Part shown: in pieces, positions 1 through 11,849 of the stretch
Layout: the number at the start of each line of letters is the position of its first letter
How positions within the stretch are numbered: the first letter of the stretch is position 1
Source: Prorocentrum cordatum
Lineage: Eukaryota; Sar; Dinophyceae; Prorocentrales; Prorocentraceae
Length of the DNA stretch: 64,000 nt
Direction of reading: 5' to 3'
Assembly: GCA_963575745.1 (NCBI GenBank)
Contig: CAUYUJ010022518.1
Coordinates: 45,001-109,000, forward strand
Notes under the pieces: generated by a model
Databases searched by the model: none
Told to the model about the DNA's origin: nothing
What the model saw: the letters and a program-made list of their open reading frames with translations, nothing else
Program-made: the position numbers and the translations under genes

Positions 1-157
1 CGGTCCTCTCGCGAGGCCCCGGGCCTCGCCAGATGCACGCCCCAGCCAGCACGCGCGAGCAGCGGGTCCGCCGGGTGCTCGCAGACCCTGTCCGTCCAGG
101 TCCTGGTCCTCGCGGGGTCCCCATCCGGCGGCAGCGCGGGCGCGGGGAGCGGCGGCG
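1..157 (-). CDS. Candidate exon fragment of an unidentified gene, running off the left edge
   Basis: On the minus strand a possible acceptor (sense ...gacctcccag, preceded by a ctaac box near 187-191) is followed by an open frame to the window edge with almost exclusively G or C at third positions. The reading includes [16 protein letters not shown], which looks more protein-like than the shadow frames. No domain is recognised. It sits beside a long CA array and could equally be chance GC-rich sequence. Confidence 0.3.
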
Positions 158-198
158 CTGGGAGGTCGGCGCGAGCGGCGGCGGCCAACGCGGCCAAC

Positions 199-287
199 GT
201 TAGTCGACACAGGCACACACACACACACGCACACACACAGACACACTGACACACTGACACACTGACACAATGACACACTGGCACACT

Positions 288-330
<43 letters not shown>

Positions 331-413
331 GCACGCGCACACACACACACACATTCACACACATTCACACACACACGCACACACACGCACGCACGCACGC
401 ACGCACGCACACA

Positions 414-449
<36 letters not shown>

Positions 450-459
450 CACAGAAACA

Positions 460-490
<31 letters not shown>

Positions 491-536
491 TCGCACGCAC
501 GCACGCACACGCACACGCACACACACGCACACACAC

Positions 537-569
<33 letters not shown>

Positions 570-830
570 ACGCACACGCACACGCACACGCACACGCACA
601 CGCACACGCACACGCACACGCACACGCACACGCACACGCACACGCACACGCACACGCACACGCACACGCACACGCACACGCACACGCACACGCACACGCA
701 CACGCACACGCACACGCACACGCACACGCACACGCACACGCACACGCACACGCACACGCACACGCACACGCACACCCACACACACACACGCGCACGCACA
801 TACACACACACACACACACACACCCGCACA
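199..830. repeat. CA-type microsatellite block with ACGC and CACACG sub-arrays
   Basis: Pure CA runs, an ACGC tetranucleotide block (about 385-510) and a long CACACG hexanucleotide array (about 558-772) lie end to end. Because the unit lengths avoid stops, both strands carry long Thr-His or Cys-Val ORFs, which are artefacts. Confidence 0.95.
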
Positions 831-1462
831 CACGTATTCATGTTGGCGCTAACGCGTGTTCGTTGGATCATCAATACCCGTTGTTGTTGTTTTTGTTTGT
901 AGGTGCCTTCGTTTTCCAAGATCCCAATCTACTTCAGGCGCCTTCCTATTTCAATGACCGGGTGGTTTTCCTGTTCCTTTCCTTCTCAGAGGGCGGGCGG
1001 AAATCCTGTCTATTTTGGTACTGCCTTCCTGATTCGTGTTTCCGCCCACCTCTCGCGAACGATGGGTAAGCGTGGAGCGCGTCGGCAGGGCTACCCCCTC
1101 CGCACCCTCGCTCGTTTGGCCCATCCTCGGCCCGTTTCGGCGTCGACGCCGCCGCACTCGAGCTTAAGTTGGACGCCCCTTCGACGGCCCTGTAGTCCTG
1201 CTTGGCACCTTCGGTCTTGTGGATGACCGAAGGGGTTGCTCGCACCCCGGCAGGTCACTGCCGCTGCCTCTGCCTCCCGGCATCACTGGGCGGCTTGGGC
1301 CCCAGCCCTGCTGCTGCCGCTTCTCCTCCTCGTCCTGCGCATCCCCTGCTTCCCGCAGCAACCTCGAGGAACACCACCCCAGACCTCAAGCGACGACCGG
1401 AATCCGCGCAGGATCCTCGGGGACCCTCCTGCCCCAGCACCAACCAGGAGAGAATCACTCAT

Positions 1463-1712
1463 AGACGTCATCATCATTATCATCATTATCATCATCATCA
1501 TCGTCATCAGCAGCAGCGTATTCATCTTCATCATCAGCATCATCATCAGCATCATCATCATCATCATAATCATCATCAGTATCATCATCATCAGCAGCAG
1601 CAGCAGCATCAGCATCAGCATCAGCATCCGCATGCATCCGCATCCGCATCCGCATCCGCATCCGCATCCGCATCATCAACATAGTCATCATCAACATCAT
1701 CATCATCAACAT
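1463..1712. repeat. CAT / CAGCAT / CATCCG microsatellite
   Basis: ATC-type trinucleotides grade into CAGCAT and then six or more CATCCG hexamers. The poly-His, poly-Ile and poly-Asp ORFs here are not genes. Confidence 0.9.
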
Positions 1713-1714
1713 CA

Positions 1715-1850
1715 GTGATGGAAGAGGAGGAGGTGGAGCAGGAGCTGGAGCAGGAGGAGGAGGAGGAAGAGCAGGAGGGAGGCGCGGCCGTGCGGGGGGG
1801 AAGAGGAGGAGGAGGAGGAGGAGGAGGAGGAGGAAACGGCGGGCACGGGC
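1715..1850. repeat. GGA polypurine tract
   Basis: GAG/GGA triplets with short interruptions on the plus strand. It is the first of about twenty such blocks in the window. Confidence 0.9.
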
Positions 1851-2559
1851 GCTTCGCCCTGAAGGGCGGGGGGGGGGGGGCAGTCGGGCGGGCGGCCGTT
1901 CTACCCCCGCGAAGGGGGGGCCGGGAGCGGCGACGGAGGAGAGAAGAGGCGCTCCAGGAGGGGCCCCGCCTGCGGCGCCGCCTCGCCGCCTGGCGGAGGC
2001 CAGCGGACGCAGAGATCGGCGCCTCGTCCGACGACGGAAGGCGGCGGAAGCAAGAGGGAGACGTGAACCCCTGTTCGGACTCGGGATTCACGGAGACTTG
2101 GAGTGATGGCTCTGCACGAACGAGATGGGCACGGAAAGAAGGGGTGCAATCCCCAACAGCGGATCCTGTTCATTTTGAACAGCACTCGCTGTCCGCGCCG
2201 CCGCGGCCTTTGTCCATTCGAGACAGAAGGCCGCCTGCCCAACAGCGGCCGCTGTTGGTTTGGGGCACCATTTGCTGTTGGGCATTATACCCATTCTTTC
2301 CGTACCCATGTCGGGCGTCCAAATTGGCTTTTGGGTGCTGTGGCGCCGTTCGATGGCCCAGGCTCATGGTGCCACCCCTCTGGGAGGCAGGGTGGTCGCC
2401 AGCGTCCCTCGTGGTTTTTAGCTCAGGGTCCGGGCAACCAGTGGACAAAGCGATGGCGTGCGCTGGGGGCTTCGGGGGCGGAGACGGGGGAGGATAGGAG
2501 GACTCGGGGAGGACTTGGGTAGCCCCCCGTCGGGAAAGACTTGGGTCGTACAAGCACGA

Positions 2560-4830
2560 GCACAACATTCTCAAGCAGGACATCGTCATCTCCATGACCA
2601 TGAATATAGCGATGTCATGTTCCAGGATCGAAGTTCTGGAGTTTCCAGGATGACCATTGACGTTGCCAGCGACGGTGGTGGCATTGACTACGACATGGGC
2701 TCAGATAAACTCGGCCGCTTTGCCGAACGATGTCTCACCTACAACATGGCCAAGGCAGTTCCGAATGAGCCCCAGCTTGACACGATGCACGATGCACCCC
2801 GACGAAATAAAGATCCTACGTACGCGTGCGCACCTCAGTCGAGGTTAACGAGCAGCCGTGGTCAAAGCGGACGGCTTTGCTAACTAAGCAGGATTGTTAA
2901 GAATCCAAGCAGATATCGTTGTGCATTGCTGACCGAACTCAACATATTGTCTGGCAGCGAGTGCTTCACAAAGGAATGTTTGATCGAAAGCCCAGGACGT
3001 TCTGACACCAAGATAGTCTACAAGTGGAAGCCTGTAAGAATCAATGCGGGGATCGTTGGAAATATCATGCGTTTGCGTTTTGTACAGCGCGGCTTCATGA
3101 GCCAGCCAGGAGGCGTTCTCCGTGGAGATCTGCTCAGGCATTGCCTGGCGTGCATCCCAGCGGCTTTGGTCAACGAGGCCGCGCGTTATCACGATTTGGT
3201 CTCGGCCAGCCCGGACGCCGACGAAGTCTTTTTCTCAACGCAATTTGCCTTCCGAGATCTGGCCGAAGCCTTTGGAGAGCAAGAGCGAACGATCTCTTTG
3301 CCCCGCCTCCGTGCAGTGCCTCAGTACTTCGTTCACTGCTGGATTAAGAGACGCTGCCGGATTGGGAGTGCCTGTACTTCGTATGACGAATCGCCACGGT
3401 ATCGTAAGCTTCGCACGCCAGGTACTGGCACCGCAGACGCACCGCGCGCATGTTCCTTCAAACTAGACAGGCCACTGAAGGATTGGGTTCAGATCTGTCG
3501 CGCGACCAGGAATTCTAGGCCGCCGGTAACCTACTTACTGCCAAGCTCGTCGGCGGCATCAACACCTGCGGCAAAGGGACCAGCGTGAATGAATCTGCCT
3601 GGCATGTGGAGCAAGTGCTTGACAAGTGCAATGTGAACATGCGGACTTGCACCAAATGCGCAGCACGCTCTGCCGAGACCGAGGACGGAGACGCAGTCAT
3701 GGACAAAAACGACTACATCAAACAATGCCGCCGAACTGCGCACCCTGAACAAGTCGGTGCCCCTTCACACGCATGCTACCAACGTCGTCGGTGACGTGTT
3801 TGTCAGCCTGATGGGGTCCTTGGCAGACGCGACCCTCGCGCAGCTCTGGACCATAGTATACGCTGTCTCTCTGCAGCGGATACAGTAGCCTGCCAACAGC
3901 CAGGTGAGACGATTGAACGCCCTTGCCCGGGAACTGTTGCAGACTTTGATGACCACATTCATGAAACCATGGTTCCCGATGGCTCAATGGATCTGCGCAG
4001 CGACTCTGGGTATCGCAGACTCGCCGTTAGGATGACGATTCGACCAAAACGCTATGGCCTTCGAGGCTGCTACACTCTGCGTCGTGGCACAAGTAGTAAG
4101 GAACAGGTCATGCACCGCACCGAGAGCTCATGTACGTCCCATCGCCCCAAGGCGCGATGAAGGTCTGCCGCAGAAGCGCTTGCTGCACAAATGATCCGAG
4201 AGTTCTGGCGGATCCCTTGCTTGCAGCCAGCCAGCACGTGAAAAGAATGCGGGCCTGTGTCTGGCCCCACACGAAGAATTTCGCGAACCCGCGACTGCTC
4301 AGTGAGGAGCGCGCTTCCACGCTTTATTATGTACCCAGTGTGGCGGGATCGAGGTCTCAAGTCGACGTCGTGGAAGCATGACTTCGACGCAGTCTACCTT
4401 TGCGCCGATGTGGGGCCAGACTTCTCCGGCTCGCCTCCTAGGCGTTCAGGGCCGACACAGGTCCGCCCTGCTTCTATGCAGCATTCCCCGGCTTACGTCT
4501 GCCGAGTTCCTTGTGGTGTTGGGATAGTGGAGTCATGGAAGCATGATGCCAGCACTTGGCACTCCTCGTTCCTTGCGTCCTGATGCAGCATTGCTTCGGT
4601 GGCTGCATCAGCCAGCTTCCGAGTTTTCACATTATGTTGTGCCCTTTGGTTCTTGCATCCGTACGTTAGCGGGCAAGGTTCGTTTCCCCCCTCGAGTTCG
4701 AAGGTGCGCTCCGAGGCGGCGCAGCCCCATTTGCCTTTGCCGCCTGCTCTGTGCATGATCTGCGGCGGCGAGGTGGACAAAAGGCATACTGTTGCTTCCC
4801 ATTGCGATTTACCCATGTCCTTTTCTTTGT
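2560..4830. other. Mostly unique sequence without a recognised gene; ORF 2926-3588 (+) is the longest
   Basis: This stretch has a balanced composition and no tandem repeats, unlike its surroundings. The plus-strand ORF 2926-3588 (220 codons) and an overlapping minus-strand ORF 2884-3192 (102 codons) both read as ordinary protein-like sequence, but I recognise no domain or catalytic motif. A retroelement gag-like or host pseudogene origin is possible and unsupported. The downstream frames at 3585-4800 are short and mutually inconsistent, which favours a decayed sequence. Confidence 0.3.
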
Positions 4831-5900
4831 AACTCTTTAACTATACACGATGATACCCCGACCTCGTTTTCTACTAACGTGAGCCGTTTCGAGGCCAAAA
4901 TCGCTGGCTTTGGAACGTTGCGTGGCCGTCGTGGAGGCATCTTGGCCTCGGGAGCGCGAGTCTGACGTGTTTGGCGAGGGATATTTGGCCTCGGGAAGAG
5001 GGGGGTTGTGCAATCGGCTGTGCGTGTCTCGAGGGGGAGGGGGCCTTGGAACATTAGAGAAACCCTTCCAGGCAACACTTGGCATGGGCAGCACGCCCCA
5101 GCATGCCAGGGAACACGGTGGCGGACAAGATTCAATGCGGGGGTGTCGAAGCGTCAGAGCACGCCGAATTGCGGGCAAGGCGCGGACAGCAAGGTTCCTT
5201 AACGTATATGCACACACACACACACTGTATCGCTCCCTTATGGGATCGGCATGCATGTTCTTGCATCTTCAGTGTTATGTTGCTTGCGAATGCATCTCGC
5301 CGCGTCACCGTCGCCATTGTGGAGATTGCAGTATGCGCCAGCCAGCAGTGACGCGCAGGCCGGCCGACCACCAATAGCACGCGCCTCCGCCGGCGCCGAA
5401 AACTTATGGAAGGCGGCGAACGACAAGGTTCCAAGCGTACGCTCTATCTATATGCGCCGAGGGCCTCCCGTGTTCAAGTGATCTGCGCATTATGCCCTCA
5501 TGAGATCTCACATGCCCGAGTGCGCACATGGGTGTTTGCGTATGTCGTCACGATTGTTCTATTTGCACGCTATGATTTGTGAGAGAGTGCGTGGGCAAAA
5601 TGTTGCTACAGTGTGCCCCTTTCCATGCACATCTTCTTCTGGCTCCCGAATCCGCAGGAGGTTTCCTAACGCTCGGAGCAAGACAAGCAACACAAACATA
5701 ACATGGCCGGGGGTCGGCGTGGACTTCGCGGATCGGCGCTGAACCCCCCTTGGCGGCGTGTCTCGCGCTGTCCATGGCGCGCAACGCACACAGGGTGGGG
5801 TCCCGTCCCCGGTCCGAGAAATCCCCGCTGGCCTCCGACAGTTTCGGCGTTGATGCAGAATTTGCTTATTCGAAGACTCATTCCGCTCCCCCTCGTGGAG
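4831..5900. other. Intergenic or intronic sequence, nothing recognised
   Basis: Only a short CA run at about 5209-5225 stands out. No exon for the upstream part of the GOST-type gene was found here. Confidence 0.5.
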
Positions 5901-5988
5901 GGTCATATTTGTGGCTGCCCTGCTGCTCACCGTGCTGAAGTCCACCTTCTCGTACATGCTGGTGCTCGTGGCCTGCCTCGGCTGGGGC
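5901..5988 (+). CDS. GOST-type gene, exon with the conserved K-S-T helix and LGWG motif
   Basis: The acceptor gtggag|G at 5899-5900 is preceded by a pyrimidine-rich run. The exon starts with one base of a split codon and encodes 29 residues. It reads VIFVAALLLTVLKST and then FSYMLVLVACLGWG, which matches the family pattern K-(R/S)-T-x-S-x-x-L-V-L-x-V-S-L-G-Y-G between two transmembrane helices. Third positions are nearly all G or C. The end is set at a GC donor (GGC|GCCAGC). A GC donor two bases earlier is possible and would change the phase. Confidence 0.7.
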
Positions 5989-6148
5989 GCCAGCCCCCCC
6001 CCAGCGCAAGCGACGTAGCACTGCGAGGGGTCCAGGGGACGACGCAGGCATAACGAGCAATGACTCCTCGGCGAGAGGACTCGTGCGAGAGCGCTCTCAG
6101 GGGATTGGGTTCAAGTGTTGACGAAGGACAAACTGCAGAATCATACCC

Positions 6149-6285
6149 TTAAGTCGGGCCTGTTCCGCTGCAGGGTGAGTATTCAAAAATAGTCAAAAAC
6201 ATTATCGACCACTTTGGAGCACTTCTCTTGCGTGCTTTTAACTTTTCGTCCAAACTCCACCTGTAGGGGGACACGCCCGACCTAA
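6149..6285 (+). mobile_element. MITE-A copy 1
   Basis: Left end TTAA-GTCGGGCCTGTTCC and right end GGGGACACGCCCGAC-CTAA are inverted copies with about 110 bp between. The A/T-rich interior is shared with other copies at 26291, 40403, 48900 and 54002. Confidence 0.8.
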
Positions 6286-6404
6286 CCATACCCTTCGGAC
6301 GGAGTTTGTGCCCCGGGGCTGGACCCCTCCTGGCGGCGCCCCCAGCGCCGCCTTATTGGCGGGCTTCGCGCGCCCCGCAGACCTCTGCATGCGCATGCGT
6401 ATGA

Positions 6405-6835
6405 GGGTGTGTTCCTCTTGCTTTGGGGCAGCTCAGAGGAAGCATGGACGAGGAAGTGATTAAGAATACCGGATGGCGATGCACGATGGGCGTATACAGT
6501 GCCATCGATTGCAAGGCTTAGTTGCCTTGATATGCCCGTTTTGATACGCCCGTGTGCTCTTCTTGCTTTGGGGCAGCTCAGAGGAGGGATGGACGGAGGA
6601 AGTGATTGAGAATAGTCAGAGTAGGAAAAGGGTACCCATACCTCCCCACCCCGCCCGTTTTCCCCTTTTTGGCCCCCCTGGGAGGCCCTCGTCGCCACCG
6701 CTGGATGCGCCTCGATCTTTTTATCAGAACGCACCCCGGGAGAGGTCCAGGAGGTAGCTGTATCGGTATCTTGTCGCTTCTCCAGAGCTGGCGATGGACG
6801 ATGGGCGTATACAGTTCAATCGATTGCAAGTCTCA
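6405..6835. repeat. Local duplication, one copy split by a MITE-S insertion
   Basis: The segment with tgctttggggcagctcagag, gaagtgattaagaata, ggcgatg and gatgggcgtatacag occurs at 6405-6520 uninterrupted. It occurs again at 6550-6835, where about 170 bp is inserted between gaata and gctggcgatgg. The insert has inverted ends of the GGTACCCATACC / GTAGC-GGTATC type. Confidence 0.8.
6614..6787. mobile_element. MITE-S copy 1
   Basis: This is the insertion defined by the neighbouring empty duplicate. Its core (cgccaccgctggatgcgcct ... cagaacgcaccccgggagag) recurs at about 23528-23690, 28185-28270 and 37055-37170. The ends read GGTACC-type on the left and the complement on the right. Confidence 0.7.
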
Positions 6836-6903
6836 CATGGCGTTCCCGTGCTCAGGTGTGTTTACACATCTGTACCTCTGAGGATACCACTGTGAACCCA
6901 TGG

Positions 6904-7127
6904 GTTACGTTGCATCTTCGGGGGACCTGGCCTGTCCCCAACATTTGCGTCTTTTCTTGTACCCGACACGGGCTCGATGCGGACTCGACGCGGATTTGGC
7001 GTGGATTCGACGCGGATTCGACGCGGATTCGACACGGATTCGACGAGTCCGACATGGATTCGACACGGATTTGACGCGGAAAAGGCCCCGACGGGACAGA
7101 TAAGGTCCCCCGAGGATGCAACATAAC
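6904..7127. mobile_element. MITE-D copy 1, enclosing a GACGCGGATTC minisatellite
   Basis: The left end GTTACGTTGCATCTTCGGGG and the right end (complement GTTATGTTGCATCCTCGGGG) form a 25-bp inverted repeat. Between them lie about ten degenerate copies of an 11-bp unit attcgacgcgg. ATGG flanks both sides and may be a target duplication. Further copies lie at 7255 and 37962. Confidence 0.85.
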
Positions 7128-7254
7128 ATGGGTTCGATCCACGGAGCTGCGTGAGTCGATGGTTGCCGATGCGCGCGTTTTGCTTCTGGCGCGGAAGACA
7201 GTACATATGACCTCTCGAGGCCCTCTTAGGGGATCTTCCTGGAGCCGTCACGGG

Positions 7255-7436
7255 GTTACGTTGCGTCTTCGGGGGACCTGGCTTGTCCCCCCAAAAATGC
7301 GTATTTTCTTGTACCCGACACGGGCTCGATGCGGACTCGACGCGGATTTGGCGTGGATTCGACGCGGATTCGACACGGATTCGACACGGATAAGGCCGCG
7401 ACGGGACAGACAAGGTCCCCCGAGGATTCAACATAA
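7255..7436. mobile_element. MITE-D copy 2
   Basis: Same orientation and end sequences as copy 1, only 130 bp away, with a shorter internal minisatellite. The right end has a small loss (ACATAAAT). Confidence 0.85.
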
Positions 7437-7440
7437 ATGT

Positions 7441-7760
7441 GGCATATTGGGGCCTCTGGGGCTGTCTGGAGGCTCTTGGGTGTTCGGCAGGCTCGGGGCC
7501 CTCTGCAACTGTATTCTGGCATCTTGGGGTCGTTGGGGCGATTTACTGTGCCATCTTTGGGGCCGTCTTGGACCCCTCTTGGGCCGTTTTGGGGGCTTTG
7601 GGGGGCCCCTTAGGGTCGTCTTGGGCCGTCTTGGTCGGCTTTGGGGGGGCCTCTTGGGCCGTCTCGGTGCGATCTTGGGGCGCCCCTTCGGCCGTCCTCG
7701 GGGCCCTGAACCTACGCGCGAGTGTTTCGAACTCCTTCCTAAACTAATGGAACAACTGTA
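7441..7760. repeat. CTTGG-type degenerate satellite
   Basis: Irregular 10-24 bp units close to GGCCGTCTTGGGGGCCTCTT on the plus strand. Weaker units continue to about 7980. Confidence 0.85.
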
Positions 7761-7989
7761 AGCTGGGCATCTCGGGGTCCTCTCGGGGTCCTCGTGGGGC
7801 CCATGAGGAGCGACATGGAGGCGTTCTGGCCAGTCTTGAAAGCTTCTTGCGCAGCCTTGGGCCGTCGTTGGCTCTTGAGAGCATGTCGGGCCATCTGGGG
7901 CAGACTCGGGATCCGCGTGTACGGGCGTGATTCTCTCTTGGCAGCCTCTGGACTTGTCTTGGGGCTCTCGGGCGCCACGGGGCCCGCTG

Positions 7990-8515
7990 CACAGAGCCAC
8001 TGTTACCGAGTGGCCGAAAGCGCCGCATGCGAGGGTCTGGTGCAGTAGACAGCCAGTTTTGGCGTTCGTGCGATCGCGTACCTCCCTCTCTTCATCCTCC
8101 TTGTTCGATCGCTTCGCTCACTCCGCCAGTTCACATCGTTGTACTTCTGGCAGTCGGTTGGGTTCAGGGGTGCCCCGGGTCAGTGTGTAACGCCCAGGGG
8201 GCAAATTCAAGCGCACTGATAACCCTATCTCAATATTCCTTTGCGACGAGCTTGCAGGATGCAGCAGTACATCATGCATCGATGGCGGTTGCTCGCTACT
8301 GCCAATCGCAAAGACAAGGCCTGAGGTGATAGCAATACTTCCGCAGCCTGTTAGCTCTGCAAACGTAGCCTGCGGATCGAATTCTAATGCTGAGAACCTT
8401 GATGCCGCTCTTTGGTGGCCTCACGAGCAAAAGGGCCACCTCGACGGTATCGGTTATGGGCTTTGGTGGCACCGCGCATCAGAAAGTTTACATTAAGGGT
8501 GCGCGGAGAATTCTT
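7990..8515. other. Unique sequence, nothing recognised
   Basis: No convincing exon, RNA gene or repeat. A tRNA-like start at 8003-8030 does not fold further. Confidence 0.45.
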
Positions 8516-8519
8516 GCTC

Positions 8520-8820
8520 TCTCTCTTGGAGTTTCTTGAGTCCATCTTGGGCCGCCCTGAAGATCATAGGGAGCGGACCGGGGAGACAGCCAACATCATT
8601 TGGGGCCGTCCAGGCCAGTCGCAGTTGGAACCATCAGGAGCGATCTTGGAACCAAGTTGAGGCTTCAGAACCCTGTGGGCAGCGAGCCGTCAAGAAAATC
8701 ACAATCATTGAAACCATGCATCTCTTTGTTGGTTTTAGCCTCCCGCAGGCATCTTGGGGGATGTCTTGGACCATCTTGGCCACCCTTGGAGCTGTCTTGA
8801 ATGTGTTGGGGGTTGTATAG
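8520..8820. repeat. CTTGG-type degenerate satellite, diverged
   Basis: Units such as gtccatcttgggccgccctg and ggcatcttgggggatgtctt recur at irregular spacing. It belongs to the same family as 7441-7760. Confidence 0.7.
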
Positions 8821-9454
8821 GGGGGGCATGCTGGGGAATGCCAATCATTGATCCGGTCTCCCCGGGCGCTCCTGGGCTTTGTATCAGGTCTCTTGGGACG
8901 ATCACAGGGCCGCACCCATGAGCAAAACCATCTCTGACCCCTGTTTCTCAGGAGGGTGTTTTCCTCTCCCCGCGGCCGCCCGCTTTTCCGCCTTCCCCCC
9001 TCTTGCACGGTGGCCAATTCGCTACAACGTTGCCCCCGGTTAGTTAGCTTCATCCGCCAGCGCCCCTGCCTAGCCGCCGACGAGAAAGTTTCTCTGGAGG
9101 GTGTCTGGGATTTTTTTTCCTTCAGAGTCCCCCGGGGGACGCCACGCTCGTGCCATCTCAAAGCGCAGTCACGACGAGCTGCTGACCATACATTCTGGCA
9201 CGCCTTTGGCCCGCTGGGCCGGAGAATTTCCTCCTGCTCCCGCCTCCTCTCAGTTCCATTTCTTCATGCCCCGCCCAGGCGTTACTAAGCCGTCGTTGGG
9301 TGGCAGGAGATGCCGTGCTCGCCTCTTCGCTATGTGTAGCGTGACTCCCCTGGCAACTTTCGCGGTGCATCTTGCCACGCTCGGCCTCTGGGCCTCGCAT
9401 ATCTGCAGGCGGGGCGCAGCGTGACTCCTAGCAGCGAGGTGGGTAATTGTGCAG

Positions 9455-9520
9455 CAGAAGGCGGGACTCTTCGCAGTTGAGGTCAACAGAGAGTTGCGTG
9501 TGGTTGCGATCTTGGTGGGG
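9455..9520 (+). CDS. Tentative GOST-type exon (loop and start of the next helix)
   Basis: After taattgtgcag at 9444-9454 an open 22-codon stretch reads QKAGLFAVEVNRELRVVAIL plus VG and ends at a GC donor (GGG|GCGTGT). It is in phase 0 at both ends, as needed to bridge 5988 to 13989. It supplies the length expected between the LGYG-type motif and the next family block. It lacks the usual basic-Pro pair just after LGYG, so this is a fit by phase and length rather than by strong motif. An alternative acceptor lies at 9476. Confidence 0.4.
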
Positions 9521-9659
9521 GCGTGTGCGGGTTGTCCGAGGAGCGTCCTCCGAAGGGTGAAGCTCTGGGACGTCTCCTGTTTCCACGCCACGCTGGCGCG
9601 ACGAGACGGGCCCGGATACAGTCCATGGCCAAGGGAGACCCGCGAGCGCTCCCTAAAAC

Positions 9660-9835
9660 GACGCGAAGATCGGGACAAAATCAGATCGGGATAACTCGAA
9701 ATCTCTGAGAATCGGCGGGTTTGGAGGATGTATTGGGCGCCGCGGCCGCTCCAGAGCGTTCCGGAACGCTCAGAGAGCGCTCCAGAACGCTCTGGAGCGA
9801 TTTATCCCGATCCTAGCCCTGTTTTAGCTCCCGGA
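9660..9835. repeat. Palindromic dispersed repeat T, copy 1
   Basis: The core CCAGAGCGTTCCGGAACGCT ... CCAGAACGCTCTGGAGCG is a near-perfect palindrome. The sequence from aatctctgagaatcggcggg to the palindrome recurs inverted at 11850-11960. Confidence 0.75.
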
Positions 9836-11570
9836 ACGCCCGACCTGTCTGAGATCCGCCAGAAGCCGTCTTCGGGATGTCCCTTCAACTCGGCCATGAG
9901 GGACACGGGGCCCCCCCCGAAGCCGCCTTCGGACGGCCCCTCGGGGCCCGCGGAGGTCCCCCTCGAGGGGGGCCCGCAGGCGGCGAGGAATTTCAGGGAC
10001 CCCTCTCCGTCCAGCAGGTCGCCTCCTTCATCGAAAGCCGCCGCCCCCCCCCCCGGCGCAGGACCCTGTGCAAGGTCGGCACCCTCTGCTTCCTGCAAGT
10101 CGGGTTCGCGTTCGCCCGCGAGGCCCGCGCGAACGGCACACCTCCTTCGGAAGGGGCAACGGTTTGTCAATCACACGCGGACCGTCTTTCAGACTGCGCG
10201 TGCTGCTCGCCTCCGCTTGGCACGAAAACGTCGCATGCCATCGACCTCGACGCTCTGAAGGGGTCGTTCGTTCGGCAAGGCGTTGACGCTGTTATTGAAG
10301 ACGCAACTCCTGGGAGCCTAAATTAAGTATCGGCGCTGGTATATCCGTGGTCGAAAAGCGGCCAACTCCGAATGAGATGTCTTAGTCCAGGTTAATCGGG
10401 CGTCACCATGATCTGAATCCGGTTGAATTTGTTTAGTAGCCTTTCAATCGGGATTGTAAGCTTTTAGCCGGTCTTGCCAAGACCTCCCAGAAGTTGTTGT
10501 TTGATGTTCTTGCCCCCGATCTTTCTAGCAGGGCGACTCGAGGCTGTGCCAGAGGTGCGGCGGCTTACGTGTCCGGACGTGAGAAAGTGCCCACGCCTTC
10601 CCATGCGCCTGAACAACTTGTTTATGGATGGTCTATTGGCAAGCTATCTCAAAAGCCGTCGCTGACAGGTAAGCAAACGACATGCACCGTGCGTGTAGTT
10701 TCGCGATACGATCCTGACTACGAACCTGTCAATCGGGTACATGTTAAGGATTCTCAATAGTGTGCCCATTTCTTGGAGAAGATCCCCGGATCCACGAACC
10801 TTGGTATACATCCCTGCAGATGGGTCCACATGACCAAGGAACCCAAAGGAAAACGAAGCAAAGCCATTGAAATATACAAAGCCGAGAAGTTGGGGGCTTT
10901 TTGCGGTTGAGGATAAACGATAAGGTCACGTCTCGAACTGTTCAAAGATATCGGCATTATGGTAGCGAGGGTCGCCCGCGAAGTGGGTAACGTTGCTGTC
11001 GTGGGGGAGTTCCTGCAATATTCTGGCCCATACCATGTGCAAACAATAGAGCTTTTGCCAGAGCCCGACACCGAATCGGATGACAAGACCACTTGGTGGC
11101 AACAAACGTGGTATGGGGACAGCGATACTTCGGGATGGTATCGACCCAGGCTCCGCTTGTGACGACCCCCGACCCTGGGCATCACCTCCCACAGAAATGC
11201 CTTGCCTGGCACCAAGCAAGGCGGCCGCCGCCCAACGGCGTTGCGTGCCGCCTTCTCGCCGAGGATTCTTCGGGCGTTTTGGGTGCCTCTAAGGGGCAAC
11301 GGAGGGGCCTCAAACTTGGCGGTATCTCAGGAGCCTCCTGGGGACCTCGGGGCCATCCCATAGGGTACCCTTGGGACTGTGGCGCCAGATCTGGGCAATT
11401 ACGAAGAAGATCGATCAAAGGAGGGTGCTGCTCCAATTCGGGTCCCCCCTCCCAGGAGGCCAACATGTAGCCAAAACCTTTGTGCAATCAGTGATTTGGG
11501 CTTTCTCGCCGAGGCCATCTTGGGCGCTCCAACGTCTCGTGGAAGCTCCCCTCCAGATCCAGGGGTAGGG
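9836..11570. other. Mostly unique sequence without a recognised gene
   Basis: A plus-strand ORF at 10959-11162 (67 codons, ending with an acidic TESDDKTTWWQQTWYGDSD stretch) looks protein-like but has no recognisable domain. The rest shows no repeats or RNA genes. Confidence 0.35.
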
Positions 11571-11574
11571 GATA

Positions 11575-11660
11575 GGGGGAGGGGCAAACCTTTCCGCGAA
11601 GGGAAGGAGGGCAGATGGAAGAGGAACCTCGCTTAACCACACACACACCCAGGGGGCTGG
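11575..11660. repeat. Dispersed repeat P, copy 1
   Basis: The pattern of a short GGGGAAGG-rich head, a CGCTTAACCAC motif and GGGCTGGTGGGATT recurs at 48098-48190 and, more diverged, at 63028-63115. Confidence 0.6.
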
Positions 11661-11849
11661 TGGGATTACACGCCGCCGCCTTTGACAGCGACTGCGATCG
11701 AGTGCGCCCCCATCCAGCCCAGGGCCTGCGCATACAACTTCCGGACCTGGCGGCGCGCAGGGGGGAGGGGCAGGGGGGCGGCCTTCCAAGGCCCCAGGGA
11801 CTGAGCCCCCGCTCTTTCTCAAACAGGCCTAGGACGAGGACAAATCACC

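Noticed and set aside
270-902. 210-codon Thr-His ORF and matching Cys-Val ORFs on the other strand
   Set aside because: Translation of CA/CACACG microsatellite; no start or codon context.
8000-8075. tRNA-Leu/Ser-like start (gttaccgagtggccgaa)
   Set aside because: No anticodon or T arm can be folded.
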